From NCBI GenBank assembly GCA_030530205.1, contig JAUMVK010000004.1, positions 1 through 64,000 of the forward strand: a stretch of 64,000 bases of DNA, in the 5' to 3' direction. How positions within the stretch are numbered: the first letter of the stretch is position 1; each line of letters starts with the position of its first letter. The DNA is from RGIG3701 sp030530205 (lineage in GTDB: Bacteria > Planctomycetota > Planctomycetia > Pirellulales > Thermoguttaceae). The translations under genes and the position numbers were made by a program. Under the pieces are notes generated by a model. That model ran no database searches. It was not told where the DNA came from and was given only the letters and a program-made list of their open reading frames with translations. Positions 52,020-61,599 of the stretch are shown here, piece after piece.

Positions 52020-54434
52020 TTAGTGAAGCGTGCCCTCCAACTCCTCAAACTTTCCTTTCCATTTCTCGCCCCCCAGATCCGGGTGAAGGGTTTTAAATGT
52101 GCGCAGGACCCGCTCCGCCTGCTTCGTTTCACCGAGTTCCGTCAGGAAGCGAATCACCCAGTACTTCGCCTCGTACCAGTCGGACGTCTGGTTTTCCGTG
52201 TGCTTCTCGATCTGCCGCCACTGCGCCAGTGCGGCCTTTTTCCGGGCCGGGTCGTTTTCCGCCAGAGCTTTTTCAGCCAGAAGCCGCCCCCACGTGAGCT
52301 GGACCTCCAGCCGATTCGGGAATTTTTGGGCGATTTTCTCGTAAAACGGAAAAGCCTCCTGCGGGTTTCCGGCCTGGATCATCGCGTACGTGCCGATCTG
52401 CTCGACCTCGTCGCGGATCTCGGGCGGGAAAGCGTCCAAATGGTTTTTCATCGCGGTGAAAAGCCGGGTTTCCGCCTGAAGAATTTTCGGGTCCTTGGTT
52501 TCGGATTCCGTGTTCAGACCGTCGAGGGCGCACAAAAGGAAGAAGCAGTTTTTCGCCCGGGTTTCCGCCAGAGCCTCCGACTCTTCAAGCGTTTCGACCC
52601 ACCGGACGGCCGTCAGAAGAGCGCGCCGGTAGTCCGCCGACCCCGATTTTTTCAGCTGGGTCAGGTACTTCTTCCACGTCTCGAAGCACGCCGCCTCGGT
52701 TTCCGCGTATTTCGGGTCGGTCACGGGCGTGTTCTGTACGAGGATCATCGAAACGTCCACGCACTCCGCGAAATTCTGCCGGATGCGTGTCACCGCCTCC
52801 AGTTTCCGGAGCGTCTCCAGAATTTCCGGGTCGGTTTTCCCGAAAAGCTGGAAATGCTCGAGCAAAAGCGCCTGGTACTGGTCCAGTTTCCCGTTGAGCT
52901 GATCGGAGATTTTCCCCCCGGCGTTTTGAAGCTCCTGAGAGACCACCTCGGCCGTGACCCCAATGGCGAGCGCGTGGTTTTGGACGCTTTGCGGACTCTC
53001 CGGGAACGTGACGGCCAAACGGCGGAACCAGTCGGCCGCCTCGGCCTTTTTCCCGCTTTTGTAGAGGAAACTGGCCGCGAGTTCCCCGGCGTGGAGGGCC
53101 ATTTCCTCGTTCTGCTCGGCCTGGGCCGCGTCCCAAAGGCGTTCGCAGGCGTGTACCGCGTCCGCGTCGAAATTGGCGCAGGCGTTTTCCGCCGCCATCT
53201 TCAGGAACGGAAGATTCTGATTCCCCGCATCCTTTTTAAACATTCCGTTGAAAAGGACCTCGGCTCGGCGCGCCCACCACGGAGCGCTTTTCTTGCGGAT
53301 CTCGTTCAGGATCCCGATGGTTTCGTCCCGGAATTTCGGCGCATCCCCGGAATTGGCTTTCATCGCCGCGTCCCACTGGGCGAGCCAAAGCTCCAGAATT
53401 GCGCAATCCAGTTCCCCGTTCTTGCCGATGATTTCCGGGTGCAGGTCATTTTTCACGATTCCGAGTGCCGCGTCGGTTTTCCCTTCGGCCAGAGCCAGCC
53501 GGATACGCTCGGCAAGGAATTCCAGCCGGACGTTTTCGTTCATGGAATCGGCTTGTTTTGCGAGGAGTTCCCAGCGTTTCCGTGCACCCTCAAAATCCTT
53601 TTGAAGCCGGAAAATACGGAGTTCCTCGATCCGCGCGTTCCAGTAGAGCCGCGAGCTGGACGGGACCATCGTGAGATTTCGGGCGCGGGACTGTGCCTCC
53701 TTCAGCGCGTTGAGCCGGTCGAGCGACCCTTCCGGGTAGCACGCCGCCTGAAGCTCGTACGCGAGCAGAAGCTGGAACTGTACGTTATTCTTGAGCGATT
53801 CCAGCTCGAAAAGCGAAAGCCCGTCACCGGTGAACCGGGAGTAATCCCGCGGCTCCGTCGGGAGTTTCGCGCCCTTTTTCCCGGCCTTTCCGCCTTTTTC
53901 CGGTTTCAGAGCGCTGGTTTTGGACTCCTGCGCGAGTTTAAGCGTCTGCTCCTCCCGACGGGCGTCGATCTCGAGAAACCGCCGGATCGCTTCACGCAAA
54001 ATCTCGCGGGCGGCCTGAAGCCCTTCTTCCGGCTCCAGGGCAAAATGCGCCTCCATCTCCGCACGCCGGGCCTGCGCCAAAAGACCCACGGCGTACTGAA
54101 AATCGACCGCCAACTGCCACGGGCAGTCCGGATTTTTCTTCCGGAACTCCTCGTAAATTTCGCGGGCCTGATCCTCCAGTGCTTTTTTCTCGGGTCCGGG
54201 GGCGGCAAGGGCGCGTTCCTGAAGAACGCGAATGAGTTCCAGCGTCAGCTCGGCCTGAACTCCCTGCGAGAGATTTTCGGCGCTGAGCCGCTCCCGGCAG
54301 TGCAATTCCGCGAGGCGAAAAAGACCGCGCCCGAGCAGTTCCTCCAGAAACTGCTGATCCGGTGAAGTTTCTTCCGCCGCGGCGACAAAACCGGGAGTGA
54401 AAAGCAGGAAAATCAAAACGGGCAGCACGCGCAT
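52020..54434 (-). CDS. exported TPR-rich protein
   Basis: About 804 residues with a signal peptide (residues 1-20, VAAAEE). The rest is nearly all helical, with many degenerate tetratricopeptide repeats (AIGVTAEVVSQELQNAG, MIQAGNPQEAFPFYEKIAQK, FPNRLEVQLTWGRLLAE). A Lys/Gly-rich basic insertion lies near residue 185. It likely scaffolds an envelope complex, but its partner is unknown. The start at 54434 has AAGGA upstream. It follows the beta-helix protein gene after 33 bases. Its length and repeat-only content give no enzyme clue. Confidence 0.82.
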   Translation of the reverse strand: MRVLPVLIFLLFTPGFVAAAEETSPDQQFLEELLGRGLFRLAELHCRERLSAENLSQGVQAELTLELIRVLQERALAAPGPEKKALEDQAREIYEEFRKKNPDCPWQLAVDFQYAVGLLAQARRAEMEAHFALEPEEGLQAAREILREAIRRFLEIDARREEQTLKLAQESKTSALKPEKGGKAGKKGAKLPTEPRDYSRFTGDGLSLFELESLKNNVQFQLLLAYELQAACYPEGSLDRLNALKEAQSRARNLTMVPSSSRLYWNARIEELRIFRLQKDFEGARKRWELLAKQADSMNENVRLEFLAERIRLALAEGKTDAALGIVKNDLHPEIIGKNGELDCAILELWLAQWDAAMKANSGDAPKFRDETIGILNEIRKKSAPWWARRAEVLFNGMFKKDAGNQNLPFLKMAAENACANFDADAVHACERLWDAAQAEQNEEMALHAGELAASFLYKSGKKAEAADWFRRLAVTFPESPQSVQNHALAIGVTAEVVSQELQNAGGKISDQLNGKLDQYQALLLEHFQLFGKTDPEILETLRKLEAVTRIRQNFAECVDVSMILVQNTPVTDPKYAETEAACFETWKKYLTQLKKSGSADYRRALLTAVRWVETLEESEALAETRAKNCFFLLCALDGLNTESETKDPKILQAETRLFTAMKNHLDAFPPEIRDEVEQIGTYAMIQAGNPQEAFPFYEKIAQKFPNRLEVQLTWGRLLAEKALAENDPARKKAALAQWRQIEKHTENQTSDWYEAKYWVIRFLTELGETKQAERVLRTFKTLHPDLGGEKWKGKFEELEGTLH

Positions 54435-54467
54435 GGGGGATTCCTTGATCATTCGTTGAACGGTTTT

Positions 54468-57131
54468 TTACTTTCTCGGCCCAATTTCATCCAGGGGGAT
54501 CGGCTGGAATCCGAGTTTCCACGCCGGCGAGTCCTTTTTCAGGCGGTAGTCGCCGTTTTTCGCGTCCTCAAAAAGAGGATCGGCCACCACGCTGTTCCGG
54601 TCGAAACCGAGGCTTTGCCAGAATTTCAGCGTTGTATTGGGCGTCACTTCTTCGAGCTGAACATCATCGACCCAGAGCGTCACACCGTCGCGGGAGGGAT
54701 TGGAGATGGAAATATTGAACGAGTCCATCCCTTCTTTCCAGCCGGATTCGCCTTTCTTCGGAACTTGCACCACGTGCGAGATTTTTTTCCACTCCGTGCC
54801 GACGGGCGAGGCGGAGCCCGCTCCCCAGTAAGCGCCGGGGCGGTAGTAGTGGACCCCGATGCGCGCGGAGCCGTTTTCAGCTTCCGCCCGGTACCACGCC
54901 GAGACGCGGTAGGAGTTTCCTTCTTTCAGCTGGATCCCCGGGAAAACCAGGGCCGGGACCGTATTGTTCGCATTGGCCGGATTGAAGTCGGCCTCGATGC
55001 GGAGGCTTTGCTTGCCGCGGTGCGCGACGGTATCGTCGAGGACGACCACCGCTTTGCCGCTCGGATTGGACTGCCATCGGCACTGGGTCGGGAATTTACC
55101 GGCTTCACCCGACTCAAAGCCCGGGTCCGTTACGGGGATTTCTGCCACGGTCAGGGATTCCCCTTCGTAGCCCGCGGCCGTCACGTGGATCACCGCCTCC
55201 GGCTCGGCGTAATTCCAGATCAGGTTGCGGTCGCTCTCGTTGAATTTCGGGTTGAACCACCGGGTCCCGAAGCAGTTCGCGTTCGGGTTGGAAAAGTAGA
55301 AAATATTGTTCCAGAGCTTATTCCCCTGCATGATGGAGCCGTCCGGCAGTGGCGCGTCTTTCGGGTGCTGGCCGTGATGACGCATGGTGTTCCAGGCGGG
55401 CGCGTCGGCGATGGACTCGTACCCTTCCACCATCGTGGGGAAATGGTCTTTCCAGGGTTTGGAATCGACGGTCCAGCCGTTCGCCTCGAACTGGTTCAGG
55501 GTCCCATCGACGAAAATATTGTTCCAGATGTAATTATCGCGGCCATTATGAAGGTGGATCAGACCTCGGATGCAACCGACCACGACGTTCCCGTAAACGT
55601 CCACGCCCCCGGTATTATCGTCGAGGTAGATCCCCCAGCAGTAATGCGGACTTTCCCACTTCTTTTCCTGCGCGTTCCAGCCGAAGCCCAGAACGTCGTG
55701 GAAATAATTGTACCGGACCTGCGTCCCGTACGAGGAGATCCAGTTGCGCCCGCCGGTGTAGATCGCGCCCGTGTCGCACGTTTCGAGGTTTACGTGGTGA
55801 ATGTGGTTGAACTCGATGATCTGATTCTGGCCTCCAAAACCGATCCCGAAGCGGGGGCAGTCGTGAATTTCGCAGTGCGAAACGCGGTTTCCCACGCCGG
55901 TCAGCGAGACGCCGACCCCTTGCTTGAAGTCGATCCCCGTGTGGTGGATCACGCAGTCCTCGACGAAGTTTTCGCCGGGCGTGAGCGTCACTTTATCGCC
56001 GCCGTTCAGCCCGATGGCCGTTCCGCCGATGAACGAGATCTCGGAGCGTTTCACGCCGCAGCGCGTGCACTGCTGGAAGTAAAGCGCGGTGGAGGAGTAC
56101 GACCCGATGTTTCGGATCACGCAGTCCGTGAACACGACGTCGGAGCAGTTTTTCACGACCGCCGCCTCGCGGGTCGCGTTTTCGAGCGTCAGGCCGCGGA
56201 ATTCGATCCCCTTCGTTTCCGTCAGCGTGAAGAGGCACGACGCCGCCTGAGCCGTGACGGTCATTTGATTCATTTCCTCAAGCGTCCGGTCTCGGCCCGT
56301 GACGGGATTTTTCGGCGGGTAGAAGTAAAGCATCCCGTCCTCGCGGTCCAGGTACCACTCGCCCGGCGCGTCCAGCTCCTCCAGAGCGTTTTCGATGTAG
56401 TACCGGTCATTCGGCCGGATCGGGTACGAGCAGTTCGCGGTGAGCGTGATCAGCCGCGCGTCCCGGTCGATCGACTTCACGGGGACCTGATTGTTCCACC
56501 AGTTGTAACGCGGAAAAACCATGACGCGCAGTTCCTCGGGCCGGCGCCATTCCCGCGCGTCCTCCGGTTTGTAGTGGAACTGGTTTTTCGGTTCGCCCTC
56601 AATGGTCTGGTACATCGGAATGTACTCGCCATCCGCGTATGCCCAGCCGCCGGAGTAGGGATTTTCCGGGTCGAAATTGGGCCAGCGCGCCATCCGCTGA
56701 CGCTCGCCGTCCGCCACGAGGACCTTGAAATCCACGCCGTCAAGCCCCTGTTCCCGGACGTTCGTTTTGAAGATCCCGTTCTTCCACGGAACGAAGTTTT
56801 TCAGGACCTTCCCGCCGGTGACGAGGACCTTTTCCCCTTCCGCGGCCCGCACGATCACGCGGCTTGCGTACTTTCCCGGTTCGAATTCGAGCATGGCCCC
56901 CTGCATTTTGCCGAACTCAATGGGTTTTTCGATCGTGTAGATCCCGCCTTTCAGAACGATTTCCACGTCAACGCCGCGGTCAGAAAGGATCGGAATCGAG
57001 GCGACGGCCCGCTCAAGCATCATTCCATTGGTTGAGGCTCCGTCCGGCGAAACGACGAACGTCCGGGCCGGGAGCGCCGAGCAGAAGAGGAAACTGAAAA
57101 CGATGAAGGAAAGCAAAAAACGGGTTTTCAT
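54468..57131 (-). CDS. exported beta-helix protein with inserted carbohydrate-binding-like domain
   Basis: An 887-residue protein with a signal peptide (residues 1-22). Residues 25-640 form the right-handed beta-helix seen in the proteins at 30559 and 38089 (ETKGIEFRGLTLENATREAA, EISFIGGTAIGLNGGDKVTL, FNHIHHVNLETCDTGAIYTG). Residues about 655-835 look like a CBM4/9-type jelly roll (DPGFESGEAGKFP at entry, VTLWVDDVQLEEV at exit). The final 50 residues return to the helix-closing motif DPLFEDAKNGDYRLKKDSPA and GPRK, so the module interrupts the helix domain. It probably degrades or binds polysaccharide. It heads a likely two-gene transcript. Confidence 0.85.
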   Translation of the reverse strand: MKTRFLLSFIVFSFLFCSALPARTFVVSPDGASTNGMMLERAVASIPILSDRGVDVEIVLKGGIYTIEKPIEFGKMQGAMLEFEPGKYASRVIVRAAEGEKVLVTGGKVLKNFVPWKNGIFKTNVREQGLDGVDFKVLVADGERQRMARWPNFDPENPYSGGWAYADGEYIPMYQTIEGEPKNQFHYKPEDAREWRRPEELRVMVFPRYNWWNNQVPVKSIDRDARLITLTANCSYPIRPNDRYYIENALEELDAPGEWYLDREDGMLYFYPPKNPVTGRDRTLEEMNQMTVTAQAASCLFTLTETKGIEFRGLTLENATREAAVVKNCSDVVFTDCVIRNIGSYSSTALYFQQCTRCGVKRSEISFIGGTAIGLNGGDKVTLTPGENFVEDCVIHHTGIDFKQGVGVSLTGVGNRVSHCEIHDCPRFGIGFGGQNQIIEFNHIHHVNLETCDTGAIYTGGRNWISSYGTQVRYNYFHDVLGFGWNAQEKKWESPHYCWGIYLDDNTGGVDVYGNVVVGCIRGLIHLHNGRDNYIWNNIFVDGTLNQFEANGWTVDSKPWKDHFPTMVEGYESIADAPAWNTMRHHGQHPKDAPLPDGSIMQGNKLWNNIFYFSNPNANCFGTRWFNPKFNESDRNLIWNYAEPEAVIHVTAAGYEGESLTVAEIPVTDPGFESGEAGKFPTQCRWQSNPSGKAVVVLDDTVAHRGKQSLRIEADFNPANANNTVPALVFPGIQLKEGNSYRVSAWYRAEAENGSARIGVHYYRPGAYWGAGSASPVGTEWKKISHVVQVPKKGESGWKEGMDSFNISISNPSRDGVTLWVDDVQLEEVTPNTTLKFWQSLGFDRNSVVADPLFEDAKNGDYRLKKDSPAWKLGFQPIPLDEIGPRK

Positions 57132-57248
57132 GGGGACCTCTAAAATAAAAAAAGGACGGTGGGTCAGCCGAGCCGAACACGCTGCGAAATTAAAACCATT
57201 TTACTCTTCCGCGAAAAAAAATCAAGTGACCCCTCATCACGCCGGGGT

Positions 57249-58307
57249 TTAGTTCGCGCTCTTCATCGTCGTGATCCAGAAAAAGACGTTTCCGGCTTCA
57301 TCGACCCGGGTCTCACGCTGGAGCTGGGCCTGAAACAGAACCGCGTCGAGGAGCCGGCGGTAGGTGAATTTCCCGGGTTTCTGCCGAATCACCACATCGG
57401 ACGTTTCGATCCCCAACCCGGCCATGGAATTATAGTCGTAAAGGAACGGGACGTCCAGCCGGTCCTGAAGGGAGTCAAGTATGCGCTTGGCGGACGCGCC
57501 GTCCACGTTCGCCTCGAAACTTTCGGCGAGCTCGTCCACCGTGGCCCTTGGAGCCGCGTAGCCGACCGGAATCATTTTTTTCGCGTCGGCATTGGGGGCG
57601 CTGACGACCCGCAGTGAAATTTTGCCGTCTTCCGAACGTTCCGGCTGGACGCAGTAGCCGATGTATCGCAGGACGTACGCCAGGGCCGTGCCTCGCGATA
57701 CGCCTTTGAGTTCTTCCTCTACGAGGTCTTCCGGGTCGAAGGCCTTTTTCAGGCCGGACGGGACGCGGATAGGGAGCCGAAACGACTGAAGCATCTGTTT
57801 GAGGACCAGTTTTCGCGGAAATCCCTTCGTCCGAAAATCGACCGGGACAGAAAGCTCACGCAGAAGCACGTCCTGAGTCCCCTCGGCCGCTTTTTCCTCT
57901 TTTTCCTGGGCTTCGGCCTGCTCCATTTCCAGAATTTTTTCCTCAAGGTACGGTTTCACCTGTCTGCTTTCCGTGATGTAAAAACGCCGCCCACCGGTCA
58001 GAAGGAGCTGATTGTTCTTCGTGAGCATCCCTGAAGCGGTATAAAAGCCGGCCCCCAGAGGCTGAATATCAAGCACATCGGCACTGGCCCCTGCACGGAC
58101 CTGAACGCTCTGGAAGCCGGCCCCGCTCAGCTCGCGCCCCCACTGTTGGGCCTCCATGGGCTGAAGCTGACCATCGCAAAAGATTTCCAGCCGAATGGAG
58201 ATTTTGGTATTTCCGGGCGGGTACTGAGCTAAGAGGGGATTCGTCCCGGCAAGAGTTACGATCCCTGCGAGAAAAATCAGGAAAAATGGGCGAACTTTTT
58301 GGATCAT
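57249..58307 (-). CDS. exported protein with STN-like domains
   Basis: About 352 residues with a signal peptide (residues 1-27, LLAQ). The N-terminal 110 residues are beta-rich; a Glu/Ala/Lys helix follows. Two segments resemble secretin/TonB short N-terminal folds: RKLVLKQMLQSFRLPIRV to ALAYVLRYIGYCV, and AKRILDSLQDRLDVPFLYDY to RRLLDAVLFQAQ. It may bind a periplasmic partner. The start at 58307 has AGGAG eight bases upstream; 58361 would add 18 unlikely residues. It is divergent from the small lipoprotein gene at 58442. Confidence 0.8.
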   Translation of the reverse strand: MIQKVRPFFLIFLAGIVTLAGTNPLLAQYPPGNTKISIRLEIFCDGQLQPMEAQQWGRELSGAGFQSVQVRAGASADVLDIQPLGAGFYTASGMLTKNNQLLLTGGRRFYITESRQVKPYLEEKILEMEQAEAQEKEEKAAEGTQDVLLRELSVPVDFRTKGFPRKLVLKQMLQSFRLPIRVPSGLKKAFDPEDLVEEELKGVSRGTALAYVLRYIGYCVQPERSEDGKISLRVVSAPNADAKKMIPVGYAAPRATVDELAESFEANVDGASAKRILDSLQDRLDVPFLYDYNSMAGLGIETSDVVIRQKPGKFTYRRLLDAVLFQAQLQRETRVDEAGNVFFWITTMKSAN

Positions 58308-58441
58308 GTAAAAACTCCTGAAATTTTTGTTAAAGTCTGCGGTTTTTTTCGACGATAACAATTACAGAGGTACTTAAAGGATTTTCGGATTTAGGGATTT
58401 TCCTGAATCCATTCATTAGTCATAGCACAAGGAGGTGGCGA

Positions 58442-58636
58442 ATGCGCCCTCTGTACGGAATCATTTTTGCGGTTTGTTTGTTTGCCGCGCTTGCGGCCAC
58501 GGTCGGGTGCCAGTCCTACATCGGCGGGCAGACGCTTCCGAGCGGTTACTACCTTTCGGACGACATTCACTACGCTTCGCCGGGTCCCCGCAACAATCTG
58601 CAGAACGAATCGGCGAAACTGCAGGAAGCCAAATAG
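58442..58636 (+). CDS. small planctomycete lipoprotein
   Basis: A 64-residue lipoprotein with Cys23 after ATVG. The mature part SYIGGQTLPSGYYLSDDIHY resembles short proteins with a GGQTLPS-type motif common in planctomycetes. An exact AAGGAGGT site precedes the ATG. Function is unknown; its strong ribosome site suggests abundance. Confidence 0.85.
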   Translation: MRPLYGIIFAVCLFAALAATVGCQSYIGGQTLPSGYYLSDDIHYASPGPRNNLQNESAKLQEAK

Positions 58637-58704
58637 AACCAGAACGGATGGTTGAAAAAACCGTAACGGGCTGTATGCCACATCAGGCCCGCTTCAGTAC
58701 ATAA

Positions 58705-58820
58705 TTTAAACACGGATCACACGGATTTGCAGGATTCCATGGATTTTTTTGGAAAAGGGTTTTACTCTTTTTAAAAAAGTCTGCGTAAATCCTTATAATC
58801 CGTGAAAGTCCATGTTTAAA
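58705..58820. repeat. TTTAAACACGGAT inverted-repeat element, copy 2
   Basis: Begins TTTAAACACGGATCACACGG and ends AATCCGTGAAAGTCCATGTT then TAAA, with complementary ends. Upstream GCTTCAGNAC is shared with copy 3 at 61473-61599. Confidence 0.85.
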
Positions 58821-58900
58821 TGGACTACGGAAGCGGTGTGGCGCTGTATTGGATCGAAGGCTTCGGGGCGGGTTGGTAACATTTCAGGTTGAGGGCTTTG

Positions 58901-59215
58901 ATGGAAAACTCAAGTTTAATGAGTCTGGACGCGATCCTGAATTACGTACTGCTCATGACCGGAATGTCCACGATTTCAGGCGCAGGAGCCAAACTGCTGG
59001 TCCCCGGTATGAAACTCCAGGGTATCCTTTCCACGTTCCTGCTCGGACTTGTTTCCACGATACTCAGCGGTCTGATCCTCAAGCATTTATATCAGTACTG
59101 GTGGGATATTACCGATTTTAATCCCTTTCAGTTCTGTACTCTCGTGCTAAGTATCGTACTTGGCGCGGTAGTACTTTTTCTGTACCGCTGGATCGCGGGA
59201 TTGTTCGGCCGCTAA
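58901..59215 (+). CDS. small membrane protein, GlsB/YeaQ-like
   Basis: A 104-residue protein with three hydrophobic segments (about residues 12-32, 42-62 and 74-99). The order GAGAKLLVPGMKLQGILSTFLLGLV and VLSIVLGAVVLFLYRWI resembles the GlsB/YeaQ/YmgE transglycosylase-associated family, although with an extra loop. GAGGG lies before the ATG at 58901; a TTG at 58889 is possible. The match is weak, so the call is tentative. Confidence 0.6.
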   Translation: MENSSLMSLDAILNYVLLMTGMSTISGAGAKLLVPGMKLQGILSTFLLGLVSTILSGLILKHLYQYWWDITDFNPFQFCTLVLSIVLGAVVLFLYRWIAGLFGR

Positions 59216-59424
59216 AGCCCGGCCTCTAAAAAACTGAAAATCTTTCTTCATCATAATTCTTATTGACAAAAAATCAAGTAGACTTGACCCTCTGCCCCCC
59301 CAAAAAAGAAAGTTTTTTAGAAAAAAAACAGAAAATGCTTCTCTGTAACTTGACAGGCAAGGACCTGGGCACTCCGAATCTGATAACGCAGAAAACGTCG
59401 TCCCTCTAAATTAAGTTCAACCCC

Positions 59425-59453
59425 TTGACAATCGATTTACAGTGGATTATAAT
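59425..59453 (+). promoter_or_regulatory. perfect sigma70-type promoter
   Basis: TTGACA (59425-59430) and TATAAT (59448-59453) are separated by 17 bases, 65 bases before the oxidoreductase gene. The 303-base stretch 59216-59518 otherwise shows no feature. Confidence 0.85.
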
Positions 59454-59518
59454 GTAATCAAAATGTACCTGTAATTGTATTAATCCTTCCTTCAAATTCA
59501 TTCCTCAAGGAGAATGCC

Positions 59519-60880
59519 ATGTCTTTAACTCGCCGTCAGATTTTGAAATCGGCCCTTTTTGCCGGAGCCGCCGCAACGTTCGTCCCGCGCCATTTGCTCG
59601 GGGGTGAAGCTGGGACCGCGCCCAATGACCGCGTGACCCTCGCCGGGATCGGGATCGGTGGGATCGGTCACCCTCAGCTCAAAGACGCTCGGGATGCAGG
59701 GTTCCAGGTCGTCGCGCTGTGCGACGTGGATGACGTCCACGCGAAAAAGACCTACGACGTTTTCCCCGAGGCGCGCAAGTACCGGGATTTCCGCGATCTG
59801 CTCAACTCGGAAGGCGACAAGATCGACGCGGTTTACTGCGGCACGCCGGACCACACGCACGCCATCATCACGCTCGCGGCCCTTCGGGCGAAGAAGCACG
59901 TCTGCTGCGTAAAGCCCCTAACGCGGACCATCGAGGAGGGGCGAGCGGTGCTCAAGGCAGTGAAGGAAGCCGGGACCGCGACCCAGGTCACGATGCAGCC
60001 GAGCACGAGCGAGCAGGCGTGCCGGATCATGGAACTGATCTACGCCGGCGCGATCGGTGAGATCCGCGAGATCCACGCATGGTCCGGGCGTCCGGTCTGG
60101 CCGCAGGGAATGCTCGACTACCCGAACTGGGAGGACCCGGTCCCGTCCACGTTCGACTGGGATCTGTGGCTTGGCCCGGCGGAGAAGCGGCCCTTTGCGG
60201 ACCAGTGGCCGGAAAACTGCCCGTACCCCGGCATGGCGTGTGCGAACTGGGGCAAACGCGGTGTTTACCACCCGTTCAACTTCCGCGGCTGGTTCGCTTT
60301 CGGGACCGGCTCGCTCGGCGACATGGGGTGCCACCGCGCCAATCTTCCGTATCGGATGTTCCGCCTGAAGCACCCGACCCGGATCACGGCCTCGAGCACG
60401 CGCGCCTACAGTGTTTCGTACCCGATCGGCTGCATGGTGACGTACGACTACCCGGCAAGCGAGGACTTCCCGGAGATCCGCCTCACGTGGTACGACGGCG
60501 GCCTGAAACCGGCGGTTCCGAAGTGCATGGGCTCCGAGATGTTCCCGGCTGAGGGCGTGCTTTACGTCGGCACCGAGGGGATGATGTTCAACGACCGGAT
60601 CCTCGATCCGGAGCGGGCCGAAAAGTTCGCCAACGTTCCGAAGACGATCGAGCGCCGCGGCGGCGTGATGCCGGAATGGTACGAAGCGTGCCGCGGCGGG
60701 CAGGCGGCCAGCGCCAATTTCGAATACGCGATCCCTGTAACGGAATTCGTGCTGCTCGGAAACCTCGCGGTCATGACGGGCAAAGCGGTCGAATTCGACC
60801 CGGAGACGCTCACCATCGCGAACAATCCGGAGGCGCAGGCGCTGATCTCCCAGCCGTACCATAACGGGTGGACGCTCTGA
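59519..60880 (+). CDS. Tat-exported Gfo/Idh/MocA-family oxidoreductase
   Basis: A 453-residue NAD(P)-dependent oxidoreductase. The N-terminus LTRRQILKSALFAGAA is a twin-arginine leader. The Rossmann fold shows GIGIGGIGHPQ and DAVYCGTPDHTHA; the family's EKP motif is CVKPLTR here. The C-terminal part has the GSLGDMGCHRANLPYRMFRL segment usual in planctomycete members. It probably oxidises a sugar or inositol derivative in the periplasm with a pre-bound cofactor. AAGGAG precedes the ATG. It overlaps yraN by one base (TGATG). Confidence 0.93.
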   Translation: MSLTRRQILKSALFAGAAATFVPRHLLGGEAGTAPNDRVTLAGIGIGGIGHPQLKDARDAGFQVVALCDVDDVHAKKTYDVFPEARKYRDFRDLLNSEGDKIDAVYCGTPDHTHAIITLAALRAKKHVCCVKPLTRTIEEGRAVLKAVKEAGTATQVTMQPSTSEQACRIMELIYAGAIGEIREIHAWSGRPVWPQGMLDYPNWEDPVPSTFDWDLWLGPAEKRPFADQWPENCPYPGMACANWGKRGVYHPFNFRGWFAFGTGSLGDMGCHRANLPYRMFRLKHPTRITASSTRAYSVSYPIGCMVTYDYPASEDFPEIRLTWYDGGLKPAVPKCMGSEMFPAEGVLYVGTEGMMFNDRILDPERAEKFANVPKTIERRGGVMPEWYEACRGGQAASANFEYAIPVTEFVLLGNLAVMTGKAVEFDPETLTIANNPEAQALISQPYHNGWTL

Positions 60881-61386
60881 TGTTTGGTTTCCTGAACCGT
60901 TTTTTTCGTCCCCACCCGCAGCAGATCCCGGCGGAACTGACCGCGCAGCGGCTTCCGCTTGGGCCAAGCTGCGAGCGGGTGGCGAGGTGGTTTCTGGAAA
61001 GTCAACACGGAATGACCTGTCTGGGGCAGAATGCGAAGACGCACCTTTCCAAAACGGGCGGGAGAGTTTCCGGTGAAATTGATCTGATCATGGAACTGAA
61101 CGATGAACGGCAGACGATCGTGTTCGTGGAAGTCCGCTCCCGTTCGAAAAACTGGGACCGGTTTGGCACGCCGCTGAGCGCCGTTTCTGCCGCGAAACGC
61201 CAGGACGTCTGCCACGCGGCCCGGCTTTGGCTTCGGGAAAATGAGATCCCGGAATCCCGCCCGATTCGTTTTGACGTGGTGGGGGTTTTGTGGCCGGAGA
61301 ACGAAGAGCCACAAATTCTTTACTGTCCCGACGCTTTTCAGTGGATCGAGCCGAACTGGCGCCGGGGGAATATTCGCGTCCGGTGA
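60880..61386 (+). CDS. YraN/UPF0102-family nuclease-like protein
   Basis: A 168-residue protein of the restriction-endonuclease-like fold. The family signature is GEIDLIMELND and IVFVEVRSRS, giving the acidic E...D...E set, with Arg in place of the usual Lys in ExK. N-terminal QRLPLGPSCERVARWFLESQ is also typical. Its ATG overlaps the stop of the oxidoreductase gene by one base, so the two are translationally coupled. The precise role of the family is unknown. Confidence 0.88.
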   Translation: MFGFLNRFFRPHPQQIPAELTAQRLPLGPSCERVARWFLESQHGMTCLGQNAKTHLSKTGGRVSGEIDLIMELNDERQTIVFVEVRSRSKNWDRFGTPLSAVSAAKRQDVCHAARLWLRENEIPESRPIRFDVVGVLWPENEEPQILYCPDAFQWIEPNWRRGNIRVR

Positions 61387-61472
61387 GCGGAGCCAATTCC
61401 GAAAGGAAAAGATTGAGCGGAATAACGAATTTTTTGGGCTAGACACCATACCAGTCCCGCTTCAGAACGAGA

Positions 61473-61599
61473 TTTAAACACGGATTTTCGCAGATTAGAT
61501 GGATTAGAAGGATTAGAAGGATTCCTTCAGGGGTGATTTCAACCTTTTGTTTTTAAAAATCCTTTTAATCTTTTTAATCCGTGGAAATCCGTGTTTAAA
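61473..61599. repeat. TTTAAACACGGAT inverted-repeat element, copy 3
   Basis: TTTAAACACGGAT at 61473-61485 pairs with ATCCGTGTTTAAA at 61587-61599, with GGATTAGAAGGATTAGAAGG repeats inside. The gene-free stretch 61387-61824 holds only this element and the rplU terminator. Confidence 0.88.
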
